Notes: generated by a model from the letters alone, not told the origin. A stretch of DNA of 64,000 bases from Pseudomonas viridiflava (GCF_900591205.1 NZ_UUPU01000008.1:1-64000); one strand, 5' to 3'. Shown: positions 34,999 through 44,758, numbered from the stretch's first letter. Numbers and translations are program-made.

Positions 34999-35807
34999 AA
35001 AAGCTCGTAGACCGAGGGGCAGACCAGGCGCATGGGCAGATCGAATCCGTGAATGCTTTCTGCATGCCCGATAAACAGCAGCCCGCCGACGCGCAGCTGG
35101 GTGATCAGGCGTCGCACGATCCGCTGTTTCTCTTCGTTGTTAAAATAAATCAGCACGTTGCGCAAAAAAATCACATCGAAGGGCCCGAGCGATTCCGGCA
35201 ACGGTTGAGTGATGTTGATCTCGCGCAGGCTGACGCGCTCGCGCAGGGCTGCCTGCACGCGGAACCGCCCGCGCATGTCATCTATGCCGTTCAGGCAATG
35301 GCGCTTGAGCCAGCCTTCGGGAAAGTACTTGGCCTGGGCCATGTCATAAATGCCCTCGTGGGCACGGGCGAGCATGCTCTGGCTCAGGTCGCTGGCCACG
35401 ATGGACCAGTCCTGGGTGCGTGCGCTTTCGCTGGCGACCATCGCCAGGCTGTACGGCTCTTCGCCGGAAGAACAGGCGGCGCTCCAGATTCTGAGCGGCC
35501 CACGCTGCGCGGCCAGCCACTCGGCAAAGAAATCAAAGTGTGGATGCTCGCGAAAAAAATACGTTTCGTTGGTGGTCAGTAAATCCACCACCAGACGCCG
35601 CTCATTGATGAACAATGGGTTATCGAGTAACTGCAAGTAATCGGCGTAGCTGTCCAGCCGGTAGTGGCGCAGGCGCTTCATCAGGCGCCCGGCCACCAAC
35701 GGGCGCTTGTTCGGCGCCAGCTGAATGCCCGACGCTTGGGCCATGAGTTTTTGCAGGCGGCGAAACTCGTATTCCGCGAGTTTCGGCAGTTTTAATAGGG
35801 CGGACAT
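34995..35807 (-). CDS. cheR: CheR chemoreceptor methyltransferase
   Basis: SAM-dependent enzyme of 270 residues that methylates receptor glutamates. The N-terminal helical domain contains RLMKRLRHYRLDSYADYLQLL. The methyltransferase domain has TTNETYFFREHPHFDFF, IWSAACSSGEEPYSLAM (SAM loop), FDVIFLRNVLIYFN and LFIGHAESIHG. No TPR or other extension is present. It starts right after the cheW stop, with no gap, and overlaps cheD by 4 bases. Confidence 0.94.
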   Translation of the reverse strand: MSALLKLPKLAEYEFRRLQKLMAQASGIQLAPNKRPLVAGRLMKRLRHYRLDSYADYLQLLDNPLFINERRLVVDLLTTNETYFFREHPHFDFFAEWLAAQRGPLRIWSAACSSGEEPYSLAMVASESARTQDWSIVASDLSQSMLARAHEGIYDMAQAKYFPEGWLKRHCLNGIDDMRGRFRVQAALRERVSLREINITQPLPESLGPFDVIFLRNVLIYFNNEEKQRIVRRLITQLRVGGLLFIGHAESIHGFDLPMRLVCPSVYELL

Positions 35808-36335
35808 TCAGAGGCCGTTCTTCACAGCGAGGCTCAATTGCTCGATGTCATCGAGCGACAACACCTGGGCAATATCGAGAATAATCGTGAACGCCTGTTC
35901 ATTACGGGCCATGCCCGCAATGAAGTCGGTACGAATCCCGGCCCCGAATGGCGGCGGCGCCACCACGTGCTGCGGGTCGATATCGAGCACCGCGTCCACG
36001 GCATCCACCACCAGGCCGATCGGCTGGGTGGTGTCGCTCAAGGCCAGTTCGATGATGACGATGCAGGTGCGGTTGCCCGCCTGGGTCAGCTCGAAACCGA
36101 AGCGCGCCGCCAGATCAAGCACCGGCACTACATTGCCGCGCAGGTTGATAACGCCATGGATAAACGCCGGCATCATCGGCACGGCAGTCACCTGCGCGTA
36201 CTCGATGATTTCGCGCACCAGTTCGATCGGCAACGCGTAGTCCGCCTCACGTACCCGAAACGACAAGTGCTGGATACTCAGGGGCTCGACCGGCGCATCG
36301 GCGCTTTGAAAACGGTGGTTGGCGAGAGCAGTCAT
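35808..36335 (-). CDS. cheW: CheW coupling protein
   Basis: Scaffold of 175 residues linking receptors with the CheA kinase. The CheW beta-barrel is shown by HLSFRVREADYALPIELVREIIEY, FIHGVINLRGNVVPVLDLAARFG and PIGLVVDAVDAVLDI. The first ATG is at 36335, 11 bases after the receptor stop; a TTG at 36350 would overlap that stop, and neither has a strong ribosome site. It sits between the receptor and cheR genes in the operon. Confidence 0.92.
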   Translation of the reverse strand: MTALANHRFQSADAPVEPLSIQHLSFRVREADYALPIELVREIIEYAQVTAVPMMPAFIHGVINLRGNVVPVLDLAARFGFELTQAGNRTCIVIIELALSDTTQPIGLVVDAVDAVLDIDPQHVVAPPPFGAGIRTDFIAGMARNEQAFTIILDIAQVLSLDDIEQLSLAVKNGL

Positions 36336-36346
36336 GGGCGCAGTAC

Positions 36347-37981
36347 TCAACTGAAACTGACGAACTGGCCTTCATCGGCCGTCGTCCTGCCCTTGGACCA
36401 GCTTTGCGAGGCGCTGGGGTAATTGTCCTGGCTGCGCGGCTGGCTACGCTTGAGTGCCGGAGTGTCTTGCTCGAAACGAAAGAACCCGATCAGCTCCTGC
36501 AATTGCCCGGCCTGGGCATTCATTTCTTCGGCGGTGGCGGCCAGCTCTTCCGACGCGGCGGCGTTTTGCTGGGTGATCTGGTTCATCTGGCCCATGGCAA
36601 TGTTGATCTGCCCGGCGGCGCCGCTTTGTTCCTGCGAGGCGGCGGTGATTTCCTGCACCAGGTCCGAGGTTTTCTGGATATTCGGCACGATCTCGCTGAG
36701 CAGGCGGCCGGCCTGTTCGGCCAGGTGCACACTGCTGGAAGCCACCTGGCCGATCTCTTGTGCCGCGACTTGGCTGCGCTCGGCGAGTTTGCGTACTTCG
36801 GCGGCAACCACCGCGAAGCCTTTGCCGTGTTCGCCGGCGCGGGCAGCTTCGATGGCGGCGTTGAGGGCAAGCAGATTGGTCTGGTAGGCGATGTCGTCGA
36901 TGATGCTGATCTTGTCGGCGATTTGCTTCATCGCCAGCACCGTATCGCTGACCGCACCGCCGCCTTGCACCGCGTCGTTGGCGGCTTTACCGGCTATGCC
37001 ATCGGTGATCTTGGCGCTTTCGGTGTTCTGCGCGATAGACGCCGACATTTCCTCGACCGAGGCGCTGGTTTGCTCAACGCTGGCGGCTTGTTCGTTGGCG
37101 GCCTGGCTCAGCGACTGTGACGTGGAGCTGACTTGTTCAGAGGCCGAGGAGAGTGAGTCGGCCGAGCTGCGTACGTCTCCCAGAATACTGCGCAGGCGCT
37201 CGGTCATGTTTTGCATGGCGGCCAGCAACTGGCCGGTTTCATCGCGGCTGTTGATCGGCAAGTCCTGGCTCAGATCTCCGGCTGCCATGCGGTTGGCAGC
37301 GGCCACGGCGCCGTTCAACGGCTGGGTGATGCTGCGGGTCACCAGCACACCAATCACCACACCGAGCAAGGTGGCGGCGATGACCAGCGCGATCATTTGC
37401 AGGCGCGAGCGGTCAGCGATTTCGGAGATTTGCTGGTTGGCCTCTTTGGCGCGCTCCTGTTTGTTGCGGCTGACTTCGCCGATCAGGCGGTCGATCTGCT
37501 CGCCGCTGACCACGGCTTTAGGCAGCAACTCGGTGACGTCGCTGGCTTCCTGCAACTGGCTGGACTGCTGGTGCAGGGTCAGCACTTGGTGCACCAGGTT
37601 TTCGTAGTCCTTGAGCGGGGCTTCCAACTGGTCGACCTGGGCCATGCCTTCCTTGGTGATAAAGCTGGCGCGTGCCTGGCCGATTAACGTGCGGGTTCTC
37701 TCAAGGGCCGCTTTGGCCTGGTTCGCCGCCTGTTCCCGCGCGGAATGGTTGGTTGACAGCAGGCTCTGGCGCATCGAGCGGCCAGCCACGATCAGCTGGA
37801 TGTTGGCTTCTTGCAGGGTGCTCAAGCCCGTCACATCCAGCTCGTACATGCGGTCGGACAGGCTATTGACCTGTTCCAGGTTGCGGATGCCGATAAAACC
37901 GATGATCGCGGTCAACGCGACGACCACCAGAAAACCAGCGGTGAGTCGGATGCCTATTTTCATGTTGCGAACAAATTGCAT
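36347..37981 (-). CDS. Methyl-accepting chemotaxis protein with 4-helix-bundle periplasmic domain
   Basis: Transmembrane receptor of 544 residues. TM1 is near residues 10-30, the periplasmic domain of ~155 residues is all-helical (4HB type), TM2 is [19 protein letters not shown], then HAMP ([22 protein letters not shown]). The signalling hairpin tip reads [41 protein letters not shown]. The C-terminus has no xWxxF pentapeptide. The ATG at 37981 has AGGAGA upstream and is preferred to 38008. It lies between cheA and cheW. The ligand is unknown. Confidence 0.92.
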   Translation of the reverse strand: MQFVRNMKIGIRLTAGFLVVVALTAIIGFIGIRNLEQVNSLSDRMYELDVTGLSTLQEANIQLIVAGRSMRQSLLSTNHSAREQAANQAKAALERTRTLIGQARASFITKEGMAQVDQLEAPLKDYENLVHQVLTLHQQSSQLQEASDVTELLPKAVVSGEQIDRLIGEVSRNKQERAKEANQQISEIADRSRLQMIALVIAATLLGVVIGVLVTRSITQPLNGAVAAANRMAAGDLSQDLPINSRDETGQLLAAMQNMTERLRSILGDVRSSADSLSSASEQVSSTSQSLSQAANEQAASVEQTSASVEEMSASIAQNTESAKITDGIAGKAANDAVQGGGAVSDTVLAMKQIADKISIIDDIAYQTNLLALNAAIEAARAGEHGKGFAVVAAEVRKLAERSQVAAQEIGQVASSSVHLAEQAGRLLSEIVPNIQKTSDLVQEITAASQEQSGAAGQINIAMGQMNQITQQNAAASEELAATAEEMNAQAGQLQELIGFFRFEQDTPALKRSQPRSQDNYPSASQSWSKGRTTADEGQFVSFS

Positions 37982-38000
37982 GCGGCTTCTCCTGAAAAGG

Positions 38001-39980
38001 CTAGGCAAGGGGTTCTAAAAGGGTTGCGTCGGTTTCGGCCGGGGCCTGTAGCTGGCGGAACAGGCTGGGCACATCCAGAATCAGCGCCACTTGCCCGGAG
38101 CCCAGGATGGTCGAGCCGCTGATGCCGCGCAGGTGCCGGAACATCTGGCCGAGCGGTTTGATCACGGTTTGCAGCTCACCGAGCAGGTGGTCGACAATCA
38201 GCCCGGCGTGCTGCCGGCCCTGGCTGACCACCACGATATTGCGGCGCCGGGCCGTGCTGGCGGGCAGCCCGAAGTGCTTGTCCAGGGCAATGCACGGCAG
38301 CGGCGTACCGCGCAGGTTGAGGTAGCCGTAATTGCTGCTGAGCAACGCGTCGCTGGCCTCCATGCATTCGGTGACCATGTCCAGCGGGATAACAAAGCTG
38401 TCCTGGCCAACGCCGACGTGAAAGCCGTCAATGATCGCCAGGGTCAGCGGCAGGCGAATCCGGAAGGTGCACCCCGCGCCTTGCTGCGACTCGATCTCGA
38501 TGCTGCCGCGCAGTTGCTCGATGGCGCTGCGCACCACGTCCATGCCCACGCCGCGCCCGGAGAGGTCGGAGACCTGTTCGGCGGTGGAAAACCCGGCTTC
38601 GAAAATCAGCAAGTGAATCGCCGGGTCGCTCAGTGCCGCGTCGGCCTCGATCATGCCTTTGCCCACGGCTTTTTCACGGATGCGTGCGGTGTTGAGCCCA
38701 CGGCCGTCGTCACTGATTTCCAGGACGATCATGCCCGAGTCGTGGTAGGCGTTGAGTTGCAGGTTGCCCTCGGCGGGTTTGCCGAGCGCGAGGCGTTCAG
38801 CCGCAGACTCGATGCCATGGTCGATGGCGTTGCGCACCAGGTGGGTGAGCGGGTCGGCAATCTTGTCGATCACCGACTTGTCCAGTTCGGTGTCGCCGCC
38901 CTGAATGCTCAACTGGATGTGCTTGTCCAGTTGCTTGCTCACATCGCGGACCACACGGTGGAAGCGGTTGAAGGTGTCACCGACCTCGACCATGCGCAGT
39001 TTCAACGCGCTCTCGCGGATTTGCTCCACGTGCTGGTGCACCGCCAGGGCGCTTTCGATACAGGCGTTGTCGCCCGTGCGTTTGGCCTGCATTTGTGCGC
39101 CTGCGGTGCTGATCACCAGCTCGCCGACCAGGTTGATCAGCTCATCGAGCTTGTGCGCCGCGACCTTGACCAGGCTGGTGTCTTGGGTGCGGCGCTCGCG
39201 GACCACCGCAGGTTTTTGCGCAGGTGCGGCGGGGCTTGCTGCAGGCTCGGTGAGGGGCTCGACGGTGAGGGTGCAGAAGTCGAGGATAAACTCGAACACA
39301 TCGACGATCTCCTGCCGGCTCGCGGCGCTGCGCAGCGTCAGGGCGAACCCCAGGTAGCAGGCTTCGGGGTCGAAGGTGTCCAGGTTCGGCAAGCGCTCGG
39401 TGCGCGTTTGCAGGCTGACGACTTCGCCCAGGCGGTCGAGGTAGCGCAGGAAGGCCACCGGGTCGAACCCGTTGCGCAGCAAGGCGTCGCTGAAGTCGAT
39501 GGAGATCTGCCACAGCTGCGCTTCAGCGCTGATGGCGGGCGCGGCCGGTGGTGTATCGACGCAGGGCGTGTGCTCGTTCAGGCCGCGTGCTTGGGCCAGG
39601 GTTTCGAGCAACACGGCTTGCTGGGCCAGGTCGGTGTGCAACTCGCCGGTGTCGGGGTCGACGGCTTCAAGCATCACCCGAAGCTCGTCCATGCACCGCA
39701 GCATCAAGGAGGTGAGGTCCTCGTTGAGCGTGCGCTGGCCGTCGCGCACTTGCATCAGCAGGCTTTCGAGGTGATGCGTCAGATTGACCAACGGCGTCAG
39801 CGAAAAAATTCCGGCCGAGCCCTTCAGCGTGTGCACGGCGCGGAACAGGCCATTGACCGCGTCGCTGTCAGCGGGCGCGGTTTCCAATTGCAGCAGGTGG
39901 TCTTCGGCATCCTTGAGCAAGTCCCGGCCTTCGCTCAAAAAGCCCTGGAGCAGTTGGGTCCACTGTTCGCCACTGAGCAT
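38001..39980 (-). CDS. cheA: CheA chemotaxis histidine kinase
   Basis: Kinase of 659 residues. The P1/HPt domain has phospho-accepting His50 in [13 protein letters not shown] divergent P2-like middle follows (residues ~150-250), then the P3 dimerisation segment ([19 protein letters not shown]). The P4 ATPase domain has the N-box [12 protein letters not shown], the G1 box ISDDGRGLN and the G2 box [19 protein letters not shown]5 CheW-like regulatory domain is at the C-terminus. It starts 4 bases after the STAS gene and is the core of the operon. Confidence 0.95.
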   Translation of the reverse strand: MLSGEQWTQLLQGFLSEGRDLLKDAEDHLLQLETAPADSDAVNGLFRAVHTLKGSAGIFSLTPLVNLTHHLESLLMQVRDGQRTLNEDLTSLMLRCMDELRVMLEAVDPDTGELHTDLAQQAVLLETLAQARGLNEHTPCVDTPPAAPAISAEAQLWQISIDFSDALLRNGFDPVAFLRYLDRLGEVVSLQTRTERLPNLDTFDPEACYLGFALTLRSAASRQEIVDVFEFILDFCTLTVEPLTEPAASPAAPAQKPAVVRERRTQDTSLVKVAAHKLDELINLVGELVISTAGAQMQAKRTGDNACIESALAVHQHVEQIRESALKLRMVEVGDTFNRFHRVVRDVSKQLDKHIQLSIQGGDTELDKSVIDKIADPLTHLVRNAIDHGIESAAERLALGKPAEGNLQLNAYHDSGMIVLEISDDGRGLNTARIREKAVGKGMIEADAALSDPAIHLLIFEAGFSTAEQVSDLSGRGVGMDVVRSAIEQLRGSIEIESQQGAGCTFRIRLPLTLAIIDGFHVGVGQDSFVIPLDMVTECMEASDALLSSNYGYLNLRGTPLPCIALDKHFGLPASTARRRNIVVVSQGRQHAGLIVDHLLGELQTVIKPLGQMFRHLRGISGSTILGSGQVALILDVPSLFRQLQAPAETDATLLEPLA

Positions 39981-39983
39981 TGT

Positions 39984-40301
39984 TCAGTCCTCGATCCGTG
40001 CGTTGGGAAACAGCGATTCCAGGCGCAGCAATGCAATGCTTTCGCGCACCGCCGGGGTGGCGTCAACCACTGTGACCGGGCTGCCGCCCTGGGCCAGCGT
40101 GCGCTGTATCACCAGCAGCAGTTGCAGGCCCGCGCTGTCGAAATCGCCGATACAGCCAAGGTCGAGTTGCCAGGCGTCGGCGTGCAGCGGCAGCAGTGCG
40201 ACAAAGGCATCACGGGCATCGCTGGCCTGGTAAATGCTCAGGTCACCGTCGATACGGATGCGCGTCGGGCCGCCGAAAGCGGAAGGGGTCAAGGTGAACA
40301 T
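39984..40301 (-). CDS. STAS-domain protein of the chemosensory operon
   Basis: A 105-residue protein with a STAS (anti-sigma-antagonist-like) fold: TRIRIDGDLSIYQASDARDAFVALL at the start, WQLDLGCIGDFDSAGLQLLLVIQR across the switch region, and VTVVDATPAVRESIALL. The Asp-Ser-Ala motif (FDSAG) matches the site that is phosphorylated in SpoIIAA-like proteins. It lies tightly between cheY and cheA (4-base gaps on each side), so it should work in the same pathway, perhaps as an additional switch or scaffold. No partner kinase or phosphatase of the SpoIIAB/SpoIIE type is nearby. Confidence 0.82.
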   Translation of the reverse strand: MFTLTPSAFGGPTRIRIDGDLSIYQASDARDAFVALLPLHADAWQLDLGCIGDFDSAGLQLLLVIQRTLAQGGSPVTVVDATPAVRESIALLRLESLFPNARIED

Positions 40302-40305
40302 GGGC

Positions 40306-40671
40306 TCAGCCCATCAACTTTTCGACGGCGGCCAACAGGTTCTGCGGTTGGAACGGCTTGACGATCCAGGCCCTGGCGCCGGCTGCCTGGCCTTCGGCTT
40401 TTTTCGACTGCTCGCTTTCGGTGGTGAGCATGATGATCGGCGTGAAGCGGTACTCGTTGCGCGCCTTGACCGCCTTCACCAGCCCGATGCCGTCGAGGTT
40501 CGGCATGTTCACGTCGCTGATGATCAGGTTGATCTTTTGCCCGGTCAGCTTGCTCAGCGCGTCGCGGCCGTCGCAGGCTTCAAGCACCTGGTGGCCGGCG
40601 CCGGTGAGGGTCATTTTTACCAGTTGGCGCATGGACTGCGAGTCATCGACGATCAGAATAGTCTTGGCCAT
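40306..40671 (-). CDS. cheY: CheY-type single-domain response regulator
   Basis: Receiver protein of 121 residues starting MAKTILIVDDSQSMRQLV. The acidic pair is Asp9-Asp10, the phospho-acceptor is Asp53 in IISDVNMPNLDG, with Thr in MLTTES and Lys in IVKPFQPQNL. The true start is the ATG at 40671; the longer frame to 40986 is a shadow of the neighbouring gene. It should be phosphorylated by the CheA of this operon. Whether it acts on flagella or on another output cannot be told. Confidence 0.93.
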   Translation of the reverse strand: MAKTILIVDDSQSMRQLVKMTLTGAGHQVLEACDGRDALSKLTGQKINLIISDVNMPNLDGIGLVKAVKARNEYRFTPIIMLTTESEQSKKAEGQAAGARAWIVKPFQPQNLLAAVEKLMG

Positions 40672-40714
40672 GTTCGGCTCCCTCGAAAGTGAAATTACCT
40701 GGAAAGTCGCAGCC

Positions 40715-41803
40715 TCAGAAAAACGTGACTTCGGCGCTGGATTGGGTTTTGGGCTGGCCATGGCGTTCTTCATCAGTGGTAAAGCGCTGACGTAAACGGT
40801 CCAGCCACGCATGGGCGTCGTGCAGGCTCGGGTCGTTCGCGAGGATGGCGTCGAGCAGGTGCTGCAGGTCGGTCTGTACGTGTTCGAGCATCTGGTCGGT
40901 GCGGTCCTGGAACTGCAGGCTGACCATGATGGCCTGGATGTCGCGCTGGGTTTCGCGGGCATCGTGCTGCAGCGCGTGGGAGGCATCGGACAACTGGTTC
41001 AGGTTGTCGCCCAGACGGCTCATCACACCGCTCACCGACTGATTGAGGAAGTCCAGGTTGCTTTGTTCGCTGGTGCCCAATTCGGTTGCCGCCGCGATGG
41101 TGGTCTGGATCGCGTGGGTAATCTCGCTGACTTTCTCGTCCATCGCCAAGCCGGTCTCGGCGGACAGGGTCGACAGCTTGCGCACCTCGTCGGCAACCAC
41201 TGAAAAGCCCCGGCCATACTCGCCGGCCCGCGCCGCTTCGATTGCGGCATTCAGCGCCAGCAGGTTGGTTTGCTTGGCAATTTCCTGCACCCGCCTGGCC
41301 ATGTGCTGCAACTGGCTGGCGTAGTCGTCCAGGTGGCTGATGGTGTCGAGCAAGGCATGCTGGCGCCGGCTGCTGGCGCGAAAGGATTCGGTGACCTGCT
41401 GCAGACGTTCGTTGGCATCGCGCAGGCTTTCGCCGACACCGCCATTGCCGAGTACATCACTGGAGTTGTTCAGGCTCTGTTCGAGGCGCTGGGCAATATT
41501 GTGAAAGCGCTGGAACAGCTCGCCGATATTGCTTTGCAGCAGGTCGCGGGTCCGACCCAGGCTGTCGCGCCAGCTGGGGGCGACCACCTCGATCAGCTGC
41601 CAGTCGCCAGCGTTTGCCGGGATGGCTGAAGGCTCGATCGCAATCGGCGAGGCGCTGCTGGCTGTGATGGTTTTTGACGGTCGCAAGGCGAGCAGGGCGA
41701 GACCGCTGAGCAACAGTCCCGCAGGGGTCAACAGGTGGACGGGCGCAACCCATCCGATGGCCGCCAATGCAAGGCCGAACCAGGCCCCAAGATAAATTCG
41801 CAT
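40715..41803 (-). CDS. Small methyl-accepting protein, membrane-anchored, no periplasmic domain
   Basis: Receptor-like protein of 362 residues. Two hydrophobic stretches at the N-terminus ([27 protein letters not shown]) have almost no loop between them, so there is no external sensor. A coiled-coil region and the signalling tip follow ([41 protein letters not shown]). The C-terminal ~90 residues ([26 protein letters not shown]) are unlike ordinary receptors and resemble the CheZ/phosphatase-like DQMLEH motif often seen in such short proteins. It is the first gene of the operon. It probably senses membrane or cytoplasmic state. Confidence 0.85.
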   Translation of the reverse strand: MRIYLGAWFGLALAAIGWVAPVHLLTPAGLLLSGLALLALRPSKTITASSASPIAIEPSAIPANAGDWQLIEVVAPSWRDSLGRTRDLLQSNIGELFQRFHNIAQRLEQSLNNSSDVLGNGGVGESLRDANERLQQVTESFRASSRRQHALLDTISHLDDYASQLQHMARRVQEIAKQTNLLALNAAIEAARAGEYGRGFSVVADEVRKLSTLSAETGLAMDEKVSEITHAIQTTIAAATELGTSEQSNLDFLNQSVSGVMSRLGDNLNQLSDASHALQHDARETQRDIQAIMVSLQFQDRTDQMLEHVQTDLQHLLDAILANDPSLHDAHAWLDRLRQRFTTDEERHGQPKTQSSAEVTFF

Positions 41804-42217
41804 CTCCAGCTTCCATTGCAGGGTGTCAGTTCGGCGGATGATAGCGATGGCGTAATGATGTCAGTATAAGGACAACCCTTAATCCGTATTTTGGGTCATA
41901 AGAGGTTTAGGGTTTTTTTGGTTTGCCTAGTCTTGATCGTTCGATCAGCTAAAGACGATTGCATCCCGTGATTCAAGAGCATGGCCGGTTGCTGCGCGAA
42001 TGCTGGGGAGCGATTGCGGGAGTAGGGTTTAGGCGTAAGGGCGGCTCCACAGGTAATAGGTCACCTCGGGCCGGCGTGGCAAGCCATCCGTCTCGCCCGG
42101 CACGCGCACATCCGGCCCGAGCATTTGCATGCTGCGCGGCGTTACGCCCAAACCTGTGGGGGTTTGCGGTAGCGGGCTAAGTGATCGCTCCCACAGTGCG
42201 CGGGAGCGATTCACTGA
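41804..42217. other. Intergenic region between the chemosensory operon and the nucleoside hydrolase gene
   Basis: This gap of about 410 bases should hold the promoter of the leftward chemosensory operon. A TATACT hexamer on the minus strand (41852-41857) is a -10 candidate, but no good -35 is seen. A perfect 14-bp palindrome TGATCGTTCGATCA lies at 41934-41947. On the minus strand, 42029-42214 is open for 61 codons (ending VTYYLWSRPYA), but its first codons overlap a REP-like hairpin and there is no clear ribosome site. I treat it as a doubtful short ORF. Confidence 0.5.
42181..42214. repeat. REP-like hairpin at the end of the nic operon
   Basis: The arms TCGCTCCC/GGGAGCGA are extended by GTGA/TCAC around a short loop, 4 bases beyond the nucleoside-hydrolase stop. 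It can serve as a transcription end or 3' stabiliser for the leftward nic operon. There is no T-run on the minus strand. Confidence 0.6.
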
Positions 42218-43294
42218 TCAGTGCTTGACTGGCGTCGGCAGCGTCACGAGGTTGACGTAGCCGTCCCAGAATGTCTTCTGGTCGACGCCAAACACCACCT
42301 TGGCCTTCTGCGTACCTGCCGGTGCGCCTTGCTTGTAACCCAGTGCGCGGCCGTAGTCGGGGCCGAAGGTCGCGTCCACATCCACCCACAACTCGCGGGA
42401 TTCGGTGACGATCTGCGGGCTGACCAGGTACAGCGCCGGCAGGCTGTCCCAGGTGAAGCTGTGGTAGCTGGGGTCTTTGTCGAACAACGGCCCGAATTCA
42501 TGCTTGTACAAATCGGCAATCGCACCTTTTTGTGCAATCACCCGTTGGTAGACCGCTTTGTCGAAGGTGACTTTCTCGCACACGTCGTTCGGGAAGATCA
42601 CGTGTTCGATCGGCGAGCGCAATACGATCTTCGCGGCCTCCGGGTCGAACCACCAGTTGAATTCCGCCGCCGGGGTGGTGTTGCCCGGGATCTCCAGGGC
42701 GCCGCCCATGTACACAATGCGCTTGATCAGCGGCACGATATCCGGTGCTGAACGAATCGCCAGGGCGACGTTGGTGAGTGGGCCGACGGCAAGAATGGTC
42801 ACCTGGTGCGGGTTGGCGCGTACGCTGTCGACGATAAATTGCGCGGCGGTCTCCTTGCGCAGCTGGGTGTGAGTGGCCAGGCCGTCCGGTGGCGCGACCC
42901 ATTGCGTCGGCGAGGTTGGGCGCGGGTGCTTGAAGGCCCCCGGCCAGCCGGAGCCGAACAGGGCTTTTTCCGCCTCATAGGTGGCGTAGTCATGCAGCAG
43001 CGGGTAGGCGGCGCCCGAGTAGACGCCGATTTCTTTTTCTACGCCCATGCGTTCTACGGCCTTGAGGGCGTCGACCTGTTCCTGGTCGACCCAGGCGTTG
43101 CCGCTGACCAGGGTCATGCCCAGCAGGTCGATGCGTTTTTGCGCGTGCAGCTGGGCGAGCATGATAAAGGCTTGGCCGTCATCGTTGAGCACGTTGAAAT
43201 CGGTGTCGAAAATGACTTTTTCCGCGGCCTGCGTGGTGCCGGCACACAGGCCGACCGCGACAAGCAGCGCGCAGCTTTTGAAAAAACCGTGCAT
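42218..43294 (-). CDS. Exported nucleoside hydrolase (IunH-like), last gene of the nicCDEFT operon
   Basis: Protein of 358 residues with a signal peptide (FFKSCALLVAVGLCAGTTQA then AEK), so it is predicted periplasmic. The nucleoside-hydrolase fold is shown by VIFDTDFNVLNDDGQAF (the Ca/ribose Asp cluster, with two extra residues compared with the usual DTDxxxDD), TILAVGPLTNVALAI, IVYMGGALEIPGN and EFNWWFDPEAAKIVL. Such enzymes split ribonucleosides into base and ribose. It begins 29 bases after nicT, in the place where P. putida carries the porin nicP, so its likely job is to release nicotinate or nicotinamide from pyridine ribosides outside the cytoplasm. The substrate is inferred only from context. 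Confidence 0.85.
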   Translation of the reverse strand: MHGFFKSCALLVAVGLCAGTTQAAEKVIFDTDFNVLNDDGQAFIMLAQLHAQKRIDLLGMTLVSGNAWVDQEQVDALKAVERMGVEKEIGVYSGAAYPLLHDYATYEAEKALFGSGWPGAFKHPRPTSPTQWVAPPDGLATHTQLRKETAAQFIVDSVRANPHQVTILAVGPLTNVALAIRSAPDIVPLIKRIVYMGGALEIPGNTTPAAEFNWWFDPEAAKIVLRSPIEHVIFPNDVCEKVTFDKAVYQRVIAQKGAIADLYKHEFGPLFDKDPSYHSFTWDSLPALYLVSPQIVTESRELWVDVDATFGPDYGRALGYKQGAPAGTQKAKVVFGVDQKTFWDGYVNLVTLPTPVKH

Positions 43295-43322
43295 GGTGAT
43301 TCATCCGCAAAAATTGTTGTTG

Positions 43323-44633
43323 TTAACGGTTCACCAGTTTCGCCGGCAAGGCGATGACCAGGAAGCTGCTGAGGATCAGGCAGCCGGCGAAAAACCACAA
43401 GGCGCCCGCGCTGCTGCCGGTGACGTCGATCGCAACCCCCATCAACGAGTTACTGACCAGGCCGGCGATATTCGCCAGCGAACAGGCCAGGGCAAACCCG
43501 GTGGCCGCTGCGGTGCCTTTGAGAAAGGTCGCGGGCAGGCTGAAAAACACCGGCACCGCGCCGATGATCGCGGCCGAGGCTATCGCAAACAGTGCCACGG
43601 TGGCCGCCACGTTATGGGTAAAGAAGGTGCTGGTGGCCATTGCCGCTGCGCCGATAAAAAACGGCACGATAATGTGCCAGCGGCGCTCGCGGTGTTTGTC
43701 GGAACTGGCGCCGATCAGCAGCATGCCGAGCAGCGCGGCGACGCTCGGCAGCGCGGTGAGCACGCCGATATGGAAAGTGTCGGTAACCCCGGCGTTACGG
43801 ATAAAGGTCGGCATCCAGAAACCCATGGCATAGGCGCTGAGCAGGATCGAGAAGTCGATACCGCCAAGCATCCACACTTTGAGGTTGAAGAAGCCATCGC
43901 GAAAGCTGTGTTTGCTGGCGCTGGCGCCGGCTTCGTCCTTGCGCAGTTCGCTTTCCAGCAGGGCCTTTTCGTCATCCGACAGCCATTTGGCTTGCTGGAA
44001 GGTATTGGGCAGCGCCCAGAAGGTCAGTACGCCGAGCAACACGCTGGGCACCGCTTCGATCAGGAACAGCCACTGCCAGCCGCGCAGGCCACCCATATGG
44101 TCGAAGTGGCCCATGATCCAGCCGGACAACGGGCCGCCGATCACGCTGGACAGCGGCAGGCCGATCATGAACAGCGCAATGATGCGCCCGCGCCGATGGG
44201 TCGGGAACCAGGTGGTCAGGTAATACAGCACGCCCGGCAAAAAGCCCGCCTCGGCGGCACCAAGCAGAAAGCGCAGGATGTAGAACTGGGTGGTGGAGGT
44301 GACCAGCATGGTGCAGGCCGAGAGCAGGCCCCAGGTGATCATGATGCGGGCGATCCAGATTTTCGCGCCGACCCGTTCCAGCACCAGGTTGCTGGGTACT
44401 TCAAAGATGATATAGCCGACAAAGAACAAGCCGGCGCCGAGGCCGAACGCGGTTTCGCTGAAGTGCAACTGGTCGAGCATCTGCAGCTTGGCGAAGCCGA
44501 TGTTGATGCGGTCGAGGTAGGCGGCCAGGTAGCAGAAACACAGGAACGGAATCAGCTTCCAGGTGATCTTGTGATAGAGCGTGTTGACGGGGTCGGCGAG
44601 CGTGGTCGCGGGCGCTGCATTCGCAATGGGCAT
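43323..44633 (-). CDS. nicT: NicT-like MFS transporter (nicotinate pathway uptake)
   Basis: Inner-membrane permease of 436 residues of the anion:cation symporter (ACS) branch. TM1 is ITWKLIPFLCFCYLAAYLDRINIGFAKLQM, a family signature. SNLVLERVGAKIWIARIMITWG and RFLLGAAEAGFLPGVLYYLTTWFP follow, and 12 helices are predicted. The position after nicF in the nicCDEFT order of P. putida identifies it as NicT, which takes up nicotinate, hydroxynicotinate or related acids. A REPIN lies between nicF and this gene, which could reduce read-through from the upstream genes. Confidence 0.88.
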   Translation of the reverse strand: MPIANAAPATTLADPVNTLYHKITWKLIPFLCFCYLAAYLDRINIGFAKLQMLDQLHFSETAFGLGAGLFFVGYIIFEVPSNLVLERVGAKIWIARIMITWGLLSACTMLVTSTTQFYILRFLLGAAEAGFLPGVLYYLTTWFPTHRRGRIIALFMIGLPLSSVIGGPLSGWIMGHFDHMGGLRGWQWLFLIEAVPSVLLGVLTFWALPNTFQQAKWLSDDEKALLESELRKDEAGASASKHSFRDGFFNLKVWMLGGIDFSILLSAYAMGFWMPTFIRNAGVTDTFHIGVLTALPSVAALLGMLLIGASSDKHRERRWHIIVPFFIGAAAMATSTFFTHNVAATVALFAIASAAIIGAVPVFFSLPATFLKGTAAATGFALACSLANIAGLVSNSLMGVAIDVTGSSAGALWFFAGCLILSSFLVIALPAKLVNR

Positions 44634-44758
44634 TGGGTGTCTCCTGGCGGTGACTTATGGTTTTTATACAGCCGCTTTTGTTCCAGCACTTCGGAGTGCT
44701 GTAGAAGCGACTTCCAAAGGCAGTGTCAGAAGACTGCAAGCTGCGCCGATTTTTTTAG

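Noticed and set aside
38091..40361. 756-codon plus-strand open frame
   Set aside because: It lies antisense to cheA and the STAS gene, both unmistakable; the product is low-complexity and has no recognisable domain.
41934..41947. TGATCGTTCGATCA palindrome as an operator for the chemosensory operon
   Set aside because: It is more than 130 bases from the start and has no second copy or adjacent regulator, so it is noted only as part of the intergenic region.
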